From contig NZ_SJPT01000001.1 in NCBI RefSeq assembly GCF_007860095.1, positions 1,068,212 to 1,132,211 on the forward strand: a stretch of 64,000 nucleotides of DNA, in the 5' to 3' direction. A program made the position numbers and the translations under genes. Under the pieces are notes generated by a model. That model worked only from the letters and a program-made list of their open reading frames with translations. It did not search any database and was not told where the DNA came from. Below, one piece after another: positions 27,420-37,317 of this stretch; position 1 is the first letter of the stretch; every line of letters begins with the position of its first letter. This stretch comes from Novipirellula galeiformis (GTDB taxonomy: Bacteria; Planctomycetota; Planctomycetia; Pirellulales; Pirellulaceae).

Positions 27420-28895
27420 ATGAAAATCCCATCTCAATTTAACGAAGATAGCCTTTATAATCGCCCCAAACCTCGCGGTGAAACGGTGCAAGATTACCGC
27501 CGTTTGATCCGCCTCGGCATGGGGTTAGCCTTGGTCTTGGTGGTCATGCGTCAAGCGGCGAGCCCACGTCTGTATGAGCCCTTCTTTGGTGCGGTGCCGA
27601 ACCAGGGGCGGGTTGTTCAGGATCAGGTTCCGGTGGATGCCACACGCCCAGACCGCCGCACGGCCGCAAACCGTTCGGGCGATGGGGGGCCGGGCGATGA
27701 GAGGCCGGGCGAGGCGAAGATGGCGGTGCCGGCGTCGGCCATTTCAGCAGCGGATGTTTCGGCAGCAACGGACGAGGTCGCTCCGGAAATGTTGTCCGAT
27801 GCGAGCGTGATTGCGGCGATCATCCCTGAGAGCGAGCAACAACTCTGGCTGGCTTCTCTATTGCGGATACGACGCCAACAAGCGATTCCTCAATTCACGG
27901 TGCTTGAAACCGGTTGGACGGTTCCGTTAGCGGATCTTAGGCTGCCGGAGACGGAGGGATCGGAGCAAGGGGCTGAGGGCAATCGGTCTTCGCAGCGTCT
28001 GCAGGCATGGCGTGCTTTAATCGAGCAAATCGCTTCGGATCCAGCGAGTTTCGATTCCCGAGGCTTCGATTCCCGAGGTGAGGTTCAGCAGCAAGATTGG
28101 GAGCGGATGGATGCGTTGATTGCGGCGTTGGATGTCGCAGCGGCCCAACGCGTTGCGAAATCGGCGGTTTGGCAATCCAAGGATCGCGACGCGTTGTACC
28201 GCTACTTGGATCAGGCTCGCGATGCGGGCGTGGAGCAACGCTCGGCCGCTGCGCCACCGAGCGTACCTCAAGTCGGCGTACTGCCGTTACTTCAACAGCC
28301 CGAAGTTTATTTGGATAAAATGGTCGCGTTTTCGGGCAAGGTTGCCCGCGTCGAAAAGCATGCAGCCACCTCCAACGAGTTCGAAATTGTTGATTATTGG
28401 CATTTGTGGCTGCGTCCCCTTGATGGCGCCGATCGTCCGTTACTGGCGGTCGTCGGTGAGGTCCCTGCCTCAATCGCAAGTTTAATCTCCGCAACGAATT
28501 TGATTGACAATGGGCCCCCGTTATTGATCCAAGGGCGATTTCTAAAGCGGCTTGCGTATCGATCCGGCAAGGGAGCGGATTTAGCACCGGTCATTGTCGG
28601 TCGCGTTGTGATGGCGCCTGCGGCGATCGATTCCGGTTCGACTCCGGGAACGACCGATCTCGTTGCCCCCGAGGGCGTCTCGAGCCAGGTTTGGACCATG
28701 GTTGTGATCGCCGTGCTGATCGGAGTGGGGTTGGCTGGCGCGGTGATGTGGAGAACGACGGTGTCGGCAAAACGGAGTCGCCAGATTCGCAATACCAAGC
28801 GGAAGGATCCGAGCGATTTTTTGGAGCAGATCGGGCAATCAAACGGCGAGCATGACGCTCAATCCGTGCGTGATGAATCAAGAGAAAACAGATGA
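27420..28895 (+). CDS. Membrane protein of unknown function (first of a coupled pair)
   Basis: This 491-residue protein is anchored at both ends: a helix at ~30-45 (RLGMGLALVLVVMRQA) and one near the C-terminus (VWTMVVIAVLIGVGLAGAVM). A Ser/Gly/Ala-rich linker (~65-115) includes 15-bp repeats at 27676-27719. The periplasmic region includes a beta-rich module (PEVYLDKMVAFSGKVARVEK ... FEIVDYWHLWLRPLD) that looks OB-like. A similar module seems present in the next gene's product. A second pair of 15-bp copies lies at 28050-28079 (FDSRGFDSRG). I do not recognise the family. Confidence 0.7.
   Translation: MKIPSQFNEDSLYNRPKPRGETVQDYRRLIRLGMGLALVLVVMRQAASPRLYEPFFGAVPNQGRVVQDQVPVDATRPDRRTAANRSGDGGPGDERPGEAKMAVPASAISAADVSAATDEVAPEMLSDASVIAAIIPESEQQLWLASLLRIRRQQAIPQFTVLETGWTVPLADLRLPETEGSEQGAEGNRSSQRLQAWRALIEQIASDPASFDSRGFDSRGEVQQQDWERMDALIAALDVAAAQRVAKSAVWQSKDRDALYRYLDQARDAGVEQRSAAAPPSVPQVGVLPLLQQPEVYLDKMVAFSGKVARVEKHAATSNEFEIVDYWHLWLRPLDGADRPLLAVVGEVPASIASLISATNLIDNGPPLLIQGRFLKRLAYRSGKGADLAPVIVGRVVMAPAAIDSGSTPGTTDLVAPEGVSSQVWTMVVIAVLIGVGLAGAVMWRTTVSAKRSRQIRNTKRKDPSDFLEQIGQSNGEHDAQSVRDESRENR
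27676..27719 (+). repeat. 15-bp imperfect tandem repeat, about 3 copies
   Basis: Units starting cgggcgat at 27676, 27691 and 27706, in frame, encode a GDGGPGDERPGEAK stretch in the linker of the membrane protein. Confidence 0.65.
28050..28079 (+). repeat. 15-bp tandem duplication, 2 copies
   Basis: Two copies of ttcgattcccgagg(c/t), in frame, give FDSRG-FDSRG within the hypothetical membrane protein. Confidence 0.8.
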
Positions 28896-30292
28896 CACAA
28901 GACGGTTTTCAGGTGAGGGAATTGATGACATTGGCAGTTCGCCGGTGGTTGGGGTGCGTCGTGATGATGTGTTCCGCAGCGCCGTTGAACGCGGAGGTGG
29001 ATCTGTTGCAATTAGCTGGATTTGATGCGCCGCGTATCGAGAAACTCTACCCCGCGAACGAGGAGGAATCGATTGGTGAGTTGGCAAAGTTGGTCTACCG
29101 ATTGAATCGATTGAGCCGGGAATCTTTGCAGGGTTCAATCCCAGGCGATGGCGCTGGCGGTCTCCACGGATCCGATATCCGTTTAGGTCGCGTCGTGCTC
29201 GTCGAAGGGCGTGTGGGCAAGGTCCAATCGCTTGCCGTTCCGGATCGATTGATCGAGTTTTTAGGATTGCGCACGCTGGAACGTGTCACCCTTGATGTTG
29301 CCGATTCGACGGAGGTTCGCAGTGTCGAAGTCGTCACTTCGGGGCTACCGCCGGACACCGCGATCGGAGACCGTGTGAGCGGACTGGGAGTCGTCATCGA
29401 AACAAGGGAATCCAGTGGTGATCAAGGCAACGCCGTGGTGGCGATCGCCGCATTGCCGCTGCAGTGGTTTCCGGAGAATCCGCAGCGGGTGGGCTGGAAA
29501 TTGCTGACGGAATTGGGCGTGGGTCTGGGGCAGCTTCCTGGAGTGGCGTCCCGCAATCGTCAACCGCTTTCGAGTGACGATACCGAACTGTTTTATCAGA
29601 TGCTCTCGGCCGCGGAGCGGATCTCGCAAACGCCGTCGGCGGATCGCGTGGCCCCCGCAGCGGTCGAGCCGATCGAATTGTTAAAGAACCCCACGCAATT
29701 CACGGGCGAATGGATCCGCATGGATGTTGAGGTGGTTCAGATCACGCGGATTTCGGTGACTGAGCCGTCACGCGTGAACCAGCTCGGTGCGGACCATTAT
29801 TACCAAATCGATGCGATGGGAGATCTCGGCGACGTCAAGGTCAAGATTGATTCAAGTGGGGATGCCGCCGACGGCGGTCCTGTTTTTCAAAACCGCTTTC
29901 CGATTTCGCTTGTGTTCAAGACGCTTCCGGGATTTTTACAGGCGAAGCTTGACGCGTTGGGAAAGGCGGACTCGATTGTCGTAGACATCACCGTGCCGGT
30001 TTCGGTGGATGCATTTTTCTTTCGCCTGTGGAGTTATCCGACTGCCTACATGGAGCGATTCGGTGGCGGCGATCAATTCGGGCCGTTGTTGATCGGTGCC
30101 GATATGATCAATCGCGAGCCGACCAGTGCCGACCCGGCCGGTGTGAAAATCTTCGGCAAGATTGCCGCGGTCGCAGTCGGGATGGGGATGTTGGCGATGT
30201 TGGTTTGGAGCCATCGCATCCGTCGTGGCGATCGCGTGGTGCAGCAGCAGCGAAAACAACGCGAGGCCGAAGAGCTCCGGTTGCCCGAGTAG
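28892..30292 (+). CDS. Exported membrane-anchored protein of unknown function (second of the pair)
   Basis: This 466-residue protein starts in the stop of its upstream partner (ATGA), so both are co-translated. A signal-like segment (AVRRWLGCVVMMCSAAPLNA, ~13-33) precedes an exported region, and a C-terminal helix (IAAVAVGMGMLAMLVW) is followed by a basic/acidic tail. Two beta-rich modules are visible: ~95-180 (GRVVLVEGRVGKVQSLAVPD...) and ~255-340 (NPTQFTGEWIRMDVEVVQI...). The second resembles the module of the partner protein. Possibly OB-fold or nucleic-acid/haem-chaperone-like, but this is a guess. No family recognised. Confidence 0.7.
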   Translation: MTQDGFQVRELMTLAVRRWLGCVVMMCSAAPLNAEVDLLQLAGFDAPRIEKLYPANEEESIGELAKLVYRLNRLSRESLQGSIPGDGAGGLHGSDIRLGRVVLVEGRVGKVQSLAVPDRLIEFLGLRTLERVTLDVADSTEVRSVEVVTSGLPPDTAIGDRVSGLGVVIETRESSGDQGNAVVAIAALPLQWFPENPQRVGWKLLTELGVGLGQLPGVASRNRQPLSSDDTELFYQMLSAAERISQTPSADRVAPAAVEPIELLKNPTQFTGEWIRMDVEVVQITRISVTEPSRVNQLGADHYYQIDAMGDLGDVKVKIDSSGDAADGGPVFQNRFPISLVFKTLPGFLQAKLDALGKADSIVVDITVPVSVDAFFFRLWSYPTAYMERFGGGDQFGPLLIGADMINREPTSADPAGVKIFGKIAAVAVGMGMLAMLVWSHRIRRGDRVVQQQRKQREAEELRLPE

Positions 30293-30391
30293 GCAACGGA
30301 ATCGACATTCGACTAAAATTTTCGCCCTCAGGAAGGGGCAGCCCGGTGGGCCAGAAACCGAGGCTCAGAAATCTAGGGATCCTCTACTTGA

Positions 30392-31447
<1,056 letters not shown>

Positions 31448-31663
31448 CAGAGCTTGCTAGCGTTGCGACGGAACTTGAAGGTTCTTTGGCTCAGGGATGT
31501 GCTTCAGCGTTGACACCTACGAGCGATTGCGCGTAGGTTTATGGCATCCATCTGACGCCGTAGCCTTGTCCGTGAAGTTGATGTTTGGCACGCATTTTTA
31601 GTGCGTGTCGCGAGATCACAGGATGACGTGGGGCGTGGGCCTTCCTCTTACATTCGGTTGGTT

Positions 31664-32599
31664 ATGAGTCGTTTTCATTCTTCGGCAATTTGGGGATCTT
31701 CCCAAGCAAAAGAAACCTCCCACGACACACCTCCAACGCCAGATTCAGGCGACCCTCCGCAACACGATTCGGTCGCACCTTCGGGAAACGCACCTTCGGG
31801 AAACGACACCGGTGGACTCTTTCACCCGTCATCGTGGCACGAAGCGTTGACCGAGTCGGATCAATTCAGTGGGGTTGAGAATCCGTTCGCTCCCTCCAAG
31901 GGGGTTGGTGCACAAACCGCGTTCTTTTTGCCACTGCATTATGAAGCCAATTACGAGTATCCCCTCGTGATTTGGTTGCACAGTGACGGCTTCAATGAGA
32001 ACCAAGTCACCCAAGTGATGCCTCACATCAGCCTGCGGAATTATCTTGCTGTGGGAGTGCGAGCGAGTTGTGCAACCGATTCATCAGGGCACTGTTACGA
32101 GTGGCGGACACGTCCGGGGGCGATCCAAACCGCTTATGAGAATGTCTTGCATGCGGTCGACCAGGCGGTGGAGCGTTTTTCGGTCAACCCGTCACGCATC
32201 GTGCTGGCGGGATACCAGAGCGGTGGCGCGATGGCGATGCGGATTGCGCTGCGTGATCCGGCGCGATTTGCGGGAGTGGTTTCGCTCGGCGCGCGGATGC
32301 CCCGCGGATGTCGATCGTTGGCGAATTTGTCCGAGGTGCGCTCGCGGCGGTTACCGATGCTGTGGCAATGGGCGACCGAAAGCTCCGATTTTGACGCTGC
32401 GGAGCTTGACCAAGATATGCGTAGCGCGATGATGATTCACGCTCAATTAGAAATCCGTCAATATCGTGATGATGACGAGATGAATACGGTCGCACTCGCG
32501 GACGTCAACGAATGGATCATGAATAATGTAGTGTCACGCTCCAATGGCCGTTCCAAAGATTCTTGGGCAACCTCGCCCACTCAGTTTTCTTCGAATTAA
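31664..32599 (+). CDS. Alpha/beta-hydrolase-fold protein, catalytic triad apparently lost
   Basis: This protein of about 311 residues has a polar, Ser/Pro-rich N-terminus followed by an esterase/PHB-depolymerase-like fold (YPLVIWLHSDGFNENQ, VNPSRIVLAGYQSGGAMAM). Against the usual nucleophile elbow G-F-S-Q-G-G, the sequence reads G-Y-Q-S-G-G, so the nucleophile position is Gln. The strand that normally carries the acid reads LPMLWQWATESSD instead of the GxxDxxV pattern. Where the catalytic His is expected (YPGxGHxI), it reads YRDDDEMNTV. All three triad positions therefore seem replaced. A non-catalytic binding protein is likely. A 15-bp duplication lies at 31775-31804. Confidence 0.75.
   Translation: MSRFHSSAIWGSSQAKETSHDTPPTPDSGDPPQHDSVAPSGNAPSGNDTGGLFHPSSWHEALTESDQFSGVENPFAPSKGVGAQTAFFLPLHYEANYEYPLVIWLHSDGFNENQVTQVMPHISLRNYLAVGVRASCATDSSGHCYEWRTRPGAIQTAYENVLHAVDQAVERFSVNPSRIVLAGYQSGGAMAMRIALRDPARFAGVVSLGARMPRGCRSLANLSEVRSRRLPMLWQWATESSDFDAAELDQDMRSAMMIHAQLEIRQYRDDDEMNTVALADVNEWIMNNVVSRSNGRSKDSWATSPTQFSSN
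31775..31804 (+). repeat. 15-bp perfect tandem duplication, 2 copies
   Basis: Two adjacent copies of gcaccttcgggaaac, in frame, in the disordered N-terminal segment of the hydrolase-fold protein. Confidence 0.85.
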
Positions 32600-32875
32600 A
32601 ATAGTCGGATCAGCCTTGTTTGAGCTCGAGAATGAGCCACTTTCGGGTGGTTTTTGATGCTCGATTTAGGGAAGGCTTCGATTGCGATTGAAGTCTCTGC
32701 TTTGGATTGAAGGCATTGCTAACGCACTGCCGCCCCGCCGACAAAATTGATTTTGCCCACCCTTTCAGCGACCCGACGTGTTTCTTCGTCCTCAGGTACG
32801 CTATGCTGATGCGTCCCCGCTCTCCCTTTAGCGACCGATTTTTCGCTTGATTACGCTTTGCCTGAACGAGAAACG

Positions 32876-33331
32876 ATGACCCGCGAAGACAGCCGCAGCG
32901 ACGACGATATCCCGCAAGAAGCCGTGCCCGCAACGGAGGCTCAATCGTCCACCAAGGCGCCGGCCGGAGGGAAGCGAATTTTGATTGTGGATGACGACCA
33001 TGAAATCGTCGAATCGGTTCGCTATGCGCTTGAGGGAGAGGGCCACGAGGTCGTGGTCGCTCGCGATGGTAACCAGGGGCTTGCCTTGGCCGAGCGGGAG
33101 AACCCGGATTTGATGATCTTGGACATGATGATGCCAAAGCGGAGTGGCTTTCTCGTGCTGGAAAAGTTGCGGCGAATTCGCGACGTGCCTTTGCCCGTGA
33201 TCATGATTACCGGCAATGAGGGAAGTCGACACAAGGCGTACGCGGAATTGCTCGGCGTGAGCGACTACATCCGCAAGCCGTTTCCGATGGACCGCTTGAT
33301 CAAAGCGGTGAACAAGTTGCTCGAGTCGTGA
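32876..33331 (+). CDS. Single-domain response regulator (receiver only)
   Basis: This protein of about 151 residues has a polar 30-residue leader, then one CheY-like receiver. The acidic cluster is DDD at 39-41, the phospho-acceptor is Asp83 in MILDMMMPKRSG, the switch Thr is T112 in MITGNEG and the Lys is K134 in YIRKPF. No output domain follows, so it should act by protein contact or as a phosphorelay intermediate. ATG 32876 is preceded by GAGAAA. Its stop overlaps the DUF423 start (GTGA). No histidine kinase is adjacent. Confidence 0.9.
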   Translation: MTREDSRSDDDIPQEAVPATEAQSSTKAPAGGKRILIVDDDHEIVESVRYALEGEGHEVVVARDGNQGLALAERENPDLMILDMMMPKRSGFLVLEKLRRIRDVPLPVIMITGNEGSRHKAYAELLGVSDYIRKPFPMDRLIKAVNKLLES

Positions 33332-33750
33332 ACAAAAACTCGCTTCAAAAACGGATTCTTGTGGCGGCTGCTATTTGTGGCGCGCTGGGAGTATTGATCG
33401 GGGCCTTCGGGGCTCATGGGCTTGCCGGTTTCTTGGAGTCGCGTGGCTTAGACGCCGAAACGATCGCGAAACGAAGCGACCAATTCGATGTGGGCGCGCG
33501 ATACCATCTCGTGCATGCGGTCGTCCTGCTGTCGCTCGCGGCGGTCCCGTTTGGGGCGGATCGCATTCGCCGCGTGGCGTCATGGCTGTTCTTGCTAGGG
33601 ATCGTTTTCTTCAGCGGCAGCCTTTATTTGCTGGTGGTGTTCAACGTGCCCAAGTTCGGGGCGGTCACGCCGATTGGCGGTCTGCTTTGGATCTTTGGTT
33701 GGATCACGCTGCTCGGCTTAGTGAAGAATCGTGACGTTTCGGACCGCTAG
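33328..33750 (+). CDS. DUF423 family membrane protein (YgdD-like)
   Basis: This 140-residue protein has four hydrophobic segments: ILVAAAICGALGVLIGAFGA, HLVHAVVLLSLAAVPF, VASWLFLLGIVFFSGSLYLLVVF and GGLLWIFGWITLLGLV. It shows the DUF423 hallmarks: a GAFGAHGL motif near the N-terminus, an RYHLVHA segment and a GAVTPIGG loop. It starts with GTG inside the stop of the receiver gene, so translation is coupled. The family is widespread and its function is not established. Confidence 0.9.
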   Translation: MNKNSLQKRILVAAAICGALGVLIGAFGAHGLAGFLESRGLDAETIAKRSDQFDVGARYHLVHAVVLLSLAAVPFGADRIRRVASWLFLLGIVFFSGSLYLLVVFNVPKFGAVTPIGGLLWIFGWITLLGLVKNRDVSDR

Positions 33751-33812
33751 GGCGTGCACTCTCGGTTGCGGTGTTTAGCGGTGTGGGCGTTTCGGAGCGT
33801 TTCTCTACCGTC

Positions 33813-33846
33813 TTCAAAAACTTAAGCTCGATTCAAAAACTTAAGC
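33813..33846. repeat. 15-bp direct repeat at 19-bp spacing
   Basis: Two copies of ttcaaaaacttaagc, at 33813 and 33832, lie in the 168-bp gap upstream of pyrB. They could be a tandem-duplication product or a pair of regulator sites. Confidence 0.7.
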
Positions 33847-33918
33847 CAGGGTGCTCGCGGAAACGCAATAAATCTCGTACCCTCGACGCCACGATCATTT
33901 CCGAATTTCCTTCACTGT

Positions 33919-34935
33919 ATGAAGATCGAAAAGATGTCCGAGGCGGATGTAATCGACATAGCGTTTCCAGAAAACTGGCATCGACGTCATTTGCTGGATC
34001 TGGAGAGTCTCTCAGCCGGCGAAATCCAAATTCTGTTGGATACGGCACAGAAGTTGAAAGAGTTGACCGGCGGTTGCCGCAACAAACTTTCCTTGCTAGC
34101 GGGGAAAACTCTCGCCAATCTGTTCTTCGAGAACAGCACGCGAACTCGCAATAGTTTTTCGTTGGCCGCCAAGCGGCTCGGTGCCGACACCGTCGAATTT
34201 AGTAGCGGGGGCAGTAGTGTCGCGAAGGGAGAGACCTTCGTGGACACCGCGAAAACCATCGAAGCGATGGGGGTGGATTGGGTTTGTACTCGGCACCTCA
34301 CGCCGGGGACGCCTCATTTGTTGGCGCGTGAACTTCGTTGCAGTGTGATCAACGCTGGCGATGGGCCGCACGAGCATCCCACTCAAGGCTTGCTCGATAT
34401 GTTGACGATCCGCCAACATCGCGGACGACTCGATGGATTGACCGTGGCCTTGGTTGGCGATATCTCCCATAGCCGAACCGCACGAAGCAATATTTGGGGA
34501 CTCAGCAAACTCGGAGCCCACGTGATTATCTGTGGGCCGCCGACGTTGGTCAGTCCTCGATGGCAGGAGTTGGGGTTCGAGGTTGCCCACAATTTGGACG
34601 CGATTTTGCATCGTTGTGATGTGTTGAACTTGTTACGCATCCAATTCGAGCGTCAGCGTGCTCGTCCCTTTCCGAGTGTTCATGAATACGCGGCGTTGTA
34701 TGCGATGACAGGAGCTCGGATGCGTCGTGCCAAAGACGACATCTTGATTATGGCTCCCGGCCCCATTAACCGTGGCGTCGAGATTACTCCGGAAGTCGCC
34801 GACGGGCCGCACTCGGTCATTCTTGAGCAGGTCACTAACGGGATTGCCGTTCGAATGGCTGCATTGTGGTTGCTCTCCGGGGCGCAAGACGCATTAAACT
34901 CAACGACGCAGGTCGAACCTTTGCACTATGTCTGA
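33919..34935 (+). CDS. pyrB: Aspartate carbamoyltransferase catalytic subunit
   Basis: This 338-residue enzyme joins carbamoyl phosphate and aspartate in pyrimidine synthesis. Carbamoyl-phosphate site residues S73-T-R-T-R77 are in [10 protein letters not shown]104 is in GSSVAKGE, and HPTQ is at 153-156. The aspartate-binding region includes [14 protein letters not shown] and later GPINRGVEI. Length suits the class that forms complexes with a dihydroorotase-like partner, and the next gene is one, overlapping by 8 nt. ATG 33919 is used; the MSEADV Met five codons later is an alternative. Confidence 0.94.
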   Translation: MKIEKMSEADVIDIAFPENWHRRHLLDLESLSAGEIQILLDTAQKLKELTGGCRNKLSLLAGKTLANLFFENSTRTRNSFSLAAKRLGADTVEFSSGGSSVAKGETFVDTAKTIEAMGVDWVCTRHLTPGTPHLLARELRCSVINAGDGPHEHPTQGLLDMLTIRQHRGRLDGLTVALVGDISHSRTARSNIWGLSKLGAHVIICGPPTLVSPRWQELGFEVAHNLDAILHRCDVLNLLRIQFERQRARPFPSVHEYAALYAMTGARMRRAKDDILIMAPGPINRGVEITPEVADGPHSVILEQVTNGIAVRMAALWLLSGAQDALNSTTQVEPLHYV

Positions 34936-36211
34936 TTTACTGATTGAAAATGGACGTTTGGTTGACCCCAGCCAAGGGATTGACCGTCCAGCACGCTTGT
35001 TGATTGTGGGCGGAGTTGTCGCGGCGATTGATCCCAGTGATGCGGACATCCCCGAGGGGTGTCAACGCATTGACGCAACCGGTTGTATTGTGGCACCGGG
35101 CTTAGTGGATTTGGGAGTCGAGCTGCGCGAGCCAGGCAGCGAAGAGGACGAAACGATTCAATCGGGTAGCGATGCCGCACTCGCAGGTGGCTTCACTTCG
35201 ATTTTGTGTACGGCGAATACCGAGCCGGTCATCGATTCGCCCGGAGCGGTAGAGTTTGTGCGTCAAAAAGCGGCTCGTGCCAATGGCGTTCGCGTGCATG
35301 TGATCGGTTGCCTTAGCCGACAGCGTGAAGGCGAGCAGATGGCTGAACTTGGCTTGTTGGCTGAGGCCGGGGCGGTCGCGTTTAGTGACGCACCGCGACC
35401 GATCGCTAACGATGCACTCCTGAAGCGATCGTTGGATTATTGCCGGATGCTCAATCGGGTCATTTTTGATATCCCCGAGATCCCCGAGCTCGCCGAAAAT
35501 GGGGTGATGCACGAAGGCCAAGTTTCGTTGACGCTTGGATTGCGAGGGTTGCCAACCGAGGCAGAGGACTTGGCGGTGGCGCGGGATGTGCGTTTAGCCG
35601 AAGCGACGGCAGGTCGATTGCACGTCGGTCCGGTCAGCACGATGGGGGCGGTGGACATGATTCGCCGCGTCAAGTCGCGTGAAATTGCCGTGACGGCTTC
35701 AGTGTGCCCGCACAACCTGTGTTTGCTCGACACGGAACTGCGTTCGTATGATTCGCGATTCAAAGTCCACCCGCCACTGCGCAGTGTGCGTCACGTGGAA
35801 ATGTTGCGTGAGGCGGTTGCCGACGGAACCATCGACGCGATTCAAAGCGGCCACCGGCCACGAAGTCGCGAAAAGAAAATGAATGACCTTGATCTCGCTC
35901 CGTTTGGTGCCGCGACGCTGGAAACGACGCTTTCGACCGTTTCCAAGTTCATGATCGATAACGGCATCCTCACCTGGTCCGCAGCGATCGATCGGCTTTC
36001 AACCGCGCCAGCGCGAATCGCATCGATCCCCGGCGGAACGTTGGCGGTCGGTTCGTTGGGAGACGTGGTGGTGATCGACCCCAATGCGACCTGGCGAGTG
36101 GATGCCGCTGAATTCCGTTCGAATTGCATTAGCAGTCCGTTGGATGGGCACGAGCTCTCGTCGCGAGTGACCCATACGATCGTCGGCGGCGTGGTTCGCT
36201 TTCAGGCTTAA
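34928..36211 (+). CDS. pyrC: Dihydroorotase-like protein without metal ligands (PyrC', PyrB partner)
   Basis: This 427-residue amidohydrolase-fold protein aligns end to end with type I dihydroorotase: [70 protein letters not shown]. The metal ligands are gone. The HxH motif reads GVE (63-65), the His of HVST is Pro235, PHH is PHN (261-263), and the Asp of TDHAPH is Gly308. It should not hydrolyse dihydroorotate. Inactive PyrC' proteins of this kind are known (for example in Pseudomonas) to be needed for PyrB assembly. The 8-nt overlap with pyrB fits. An active dihydroorotase must be elsewhere. Confidence 0.9.
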   Translation: MSDLLIENGRLVDPSQGIDRPARLLIVGGVVAAIDPSDADIPEGCQRIDATGCIVAPGLVDLGVELREPGSEEDETIQSGSDAALAGGFTSILCTANTEPVIDSPGAVEFVRQKAARANGVRVHVIGCLSRQREGEQMAELGLLAEAGAVAFSDAPRPIANDALLKRSLDYCRMLNRVIFDIPEIPELAENGVMHEGQVSLTLGLRGLPTEAEDLAVARDVRLAEATAGRLHVGPVSTMGAVDMIRRVKSREIAVTASVCPHNLCLLDTELRSYDSRFKVHPPLRSVRHVEMLREAVADGTIDAIQSGHRPRSREKKMNDLDLAPFGAATLETTLSTVSKFMIDNGILTWSAAIDRLSTAPARIASIPGGTLAVGSLGDVVVIDPNATWRVDAAEFRSNCISSPLDGHELSSRVTHTIVGGVVRFQA

Positions 36212-36310
36212 GCTCGGCTTTCGAGCCCTAGGCTAGCCGCCGCCATCGGCAACAGGATCTTTGGGTGGGATGGCTCCCGCAGGGGATTGGTTTTCGTTAT
36301 CCTTTGGGGT

Positions 36311-37168
36311 ATGAAAATCGCAAAGTACATCGATGCCTCGGGCTCGCCGCGTATCGCTTGGGTGAATGATACGGAATTGGTTCCGCTTCAAACTAACGAG
36401 CAAATCAAGTCTCTTGCCGACATCATTGCCGCTGAGAATCCAATTCTAGCGGCGCGGTCATTGGTGACCGATGCTCCGATTGCGATCGACGATTCGATTG
36501 ATTGGTTGCCGCCGATCGATCATCAAGAAGTGTGGGCAGCCGGCGTGACGTACAAGCGAAGCCAAGCCGCGCGGATGGAAGAGTCCGAAGCGGCGGCGTC
36601 CTGCTATGACCGCGTTTACGTTGCGGAACGCCCCGAGTTGTTTTTCAAGGCAACTCCGCATCGTGTTAGTGGCCACAATCAACCGCTGCGGATTCGCCGG
36701 GATGCGAAATGGAATGTTCCTGAACCCGAGGTCACCTTGGTGCTCAGTGCGAAGATGAAGATCGTCGGTTTGACCGTCGGCAACGACATGAGTTCCCGGG
36801 ACATCGAAGGCGAGAATCCGCTCTATTTGCCACAAGCGAAATGCTACAACCAATGTGCTGGACTCGGCCCCTGGGTGGCGCTGTTCGATACGCTTCCGCC
36901 GCCCTCGGCGATCGGAATCGATTTAAAGATTCATCGCGAGAGCCAAGTCGTGTTTGATCAGCAAATTACCGCAGCGGAGATGGCGCGCAGTTTCGAGGAT
37001 CTGGTTCAGTGGCTTTCGCGTGATAACGATTTTCCCAATGGTGCTTTCCTGATGACGGGAACCGGTATCATTCCGGCAAGCGACTTTACGCTTCATGTTG
37101 GCGATCGAGTCGAGATCACCATCGATGGAATTGGGACCTTGTCTAATTCCATTGTCCAGTCGTCGTGA
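36311..37168 (+). CDS. FAH-family protein, likely 2-keto-3-deoxy sugar-acid dehydratase/hydrolase
   Basis: This protein of about 285 residues has the C-terminal fumarylacetoacetase fold. The metal-binding E138-P-E140 lies in [13 protein letters not shown] and Asp159 in [21 protein letters not shown]; a MTGTGIIP segment is near the end. The [15 protein letters not shown] form is that of enzymes acting on 2-keto-3-deoxy acids such as 2-keto-3-deoxy-arabinonate. The next gene encodes a dioxovalerate-type aldehyde dehydrogenase. Together they would turn a keto-deoxy-pentonate into 2-oxoglutarate (inferred from pairing). ATG 36311 begins at the family start, MKIAKYID. Confidence 0.85.
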   Translation: MKIAKYIDASGSPRIAWVNDTELVPLQTNEQIKSLADIIAAENPILAARSLVTDAPIAIDDSIDWLPPIDHQEVWAAGVTYKRSQAARMEESEAAASCYDRVYVAERPELFFKATPHRVSGHNQPLRIRRDAKWNVPEPEVTLVLSAKMKIVGLTVGNDMSSRDIEGENPLYLPQAKCYNQCAGLGPWVALFDTLPPPSAIGIDLKIHRESQVVFDQQITAAEMARSFEDLVQWLSRDNDFPNGAFLMTGTGIIPASDFTLHVGDRVEITIDGIGTLSNSIVQSS

Positions 37169-37317
37169 GCTTCCTGTGGCGATGAGATGTCGCCGTCCGT
37201 TGAGTTGAATAAATCTCGCTGCGTTTGGCAGCGCAGTACGTCGCTTTCGCGAGGCAAATCGCGATCCTTGTGTTTCCGTTGCACCATTCGTTTTCTTTTC
37301 GATTAGGTTTCGATTCA

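Noticed and set aside
32610-33137. 175-codon minus-strand frame over the receiver gene
   Set aside because: The plus strand encodes all four key residues of a receiver domain; the minus frame is Ser/Arg-rich and featureless.
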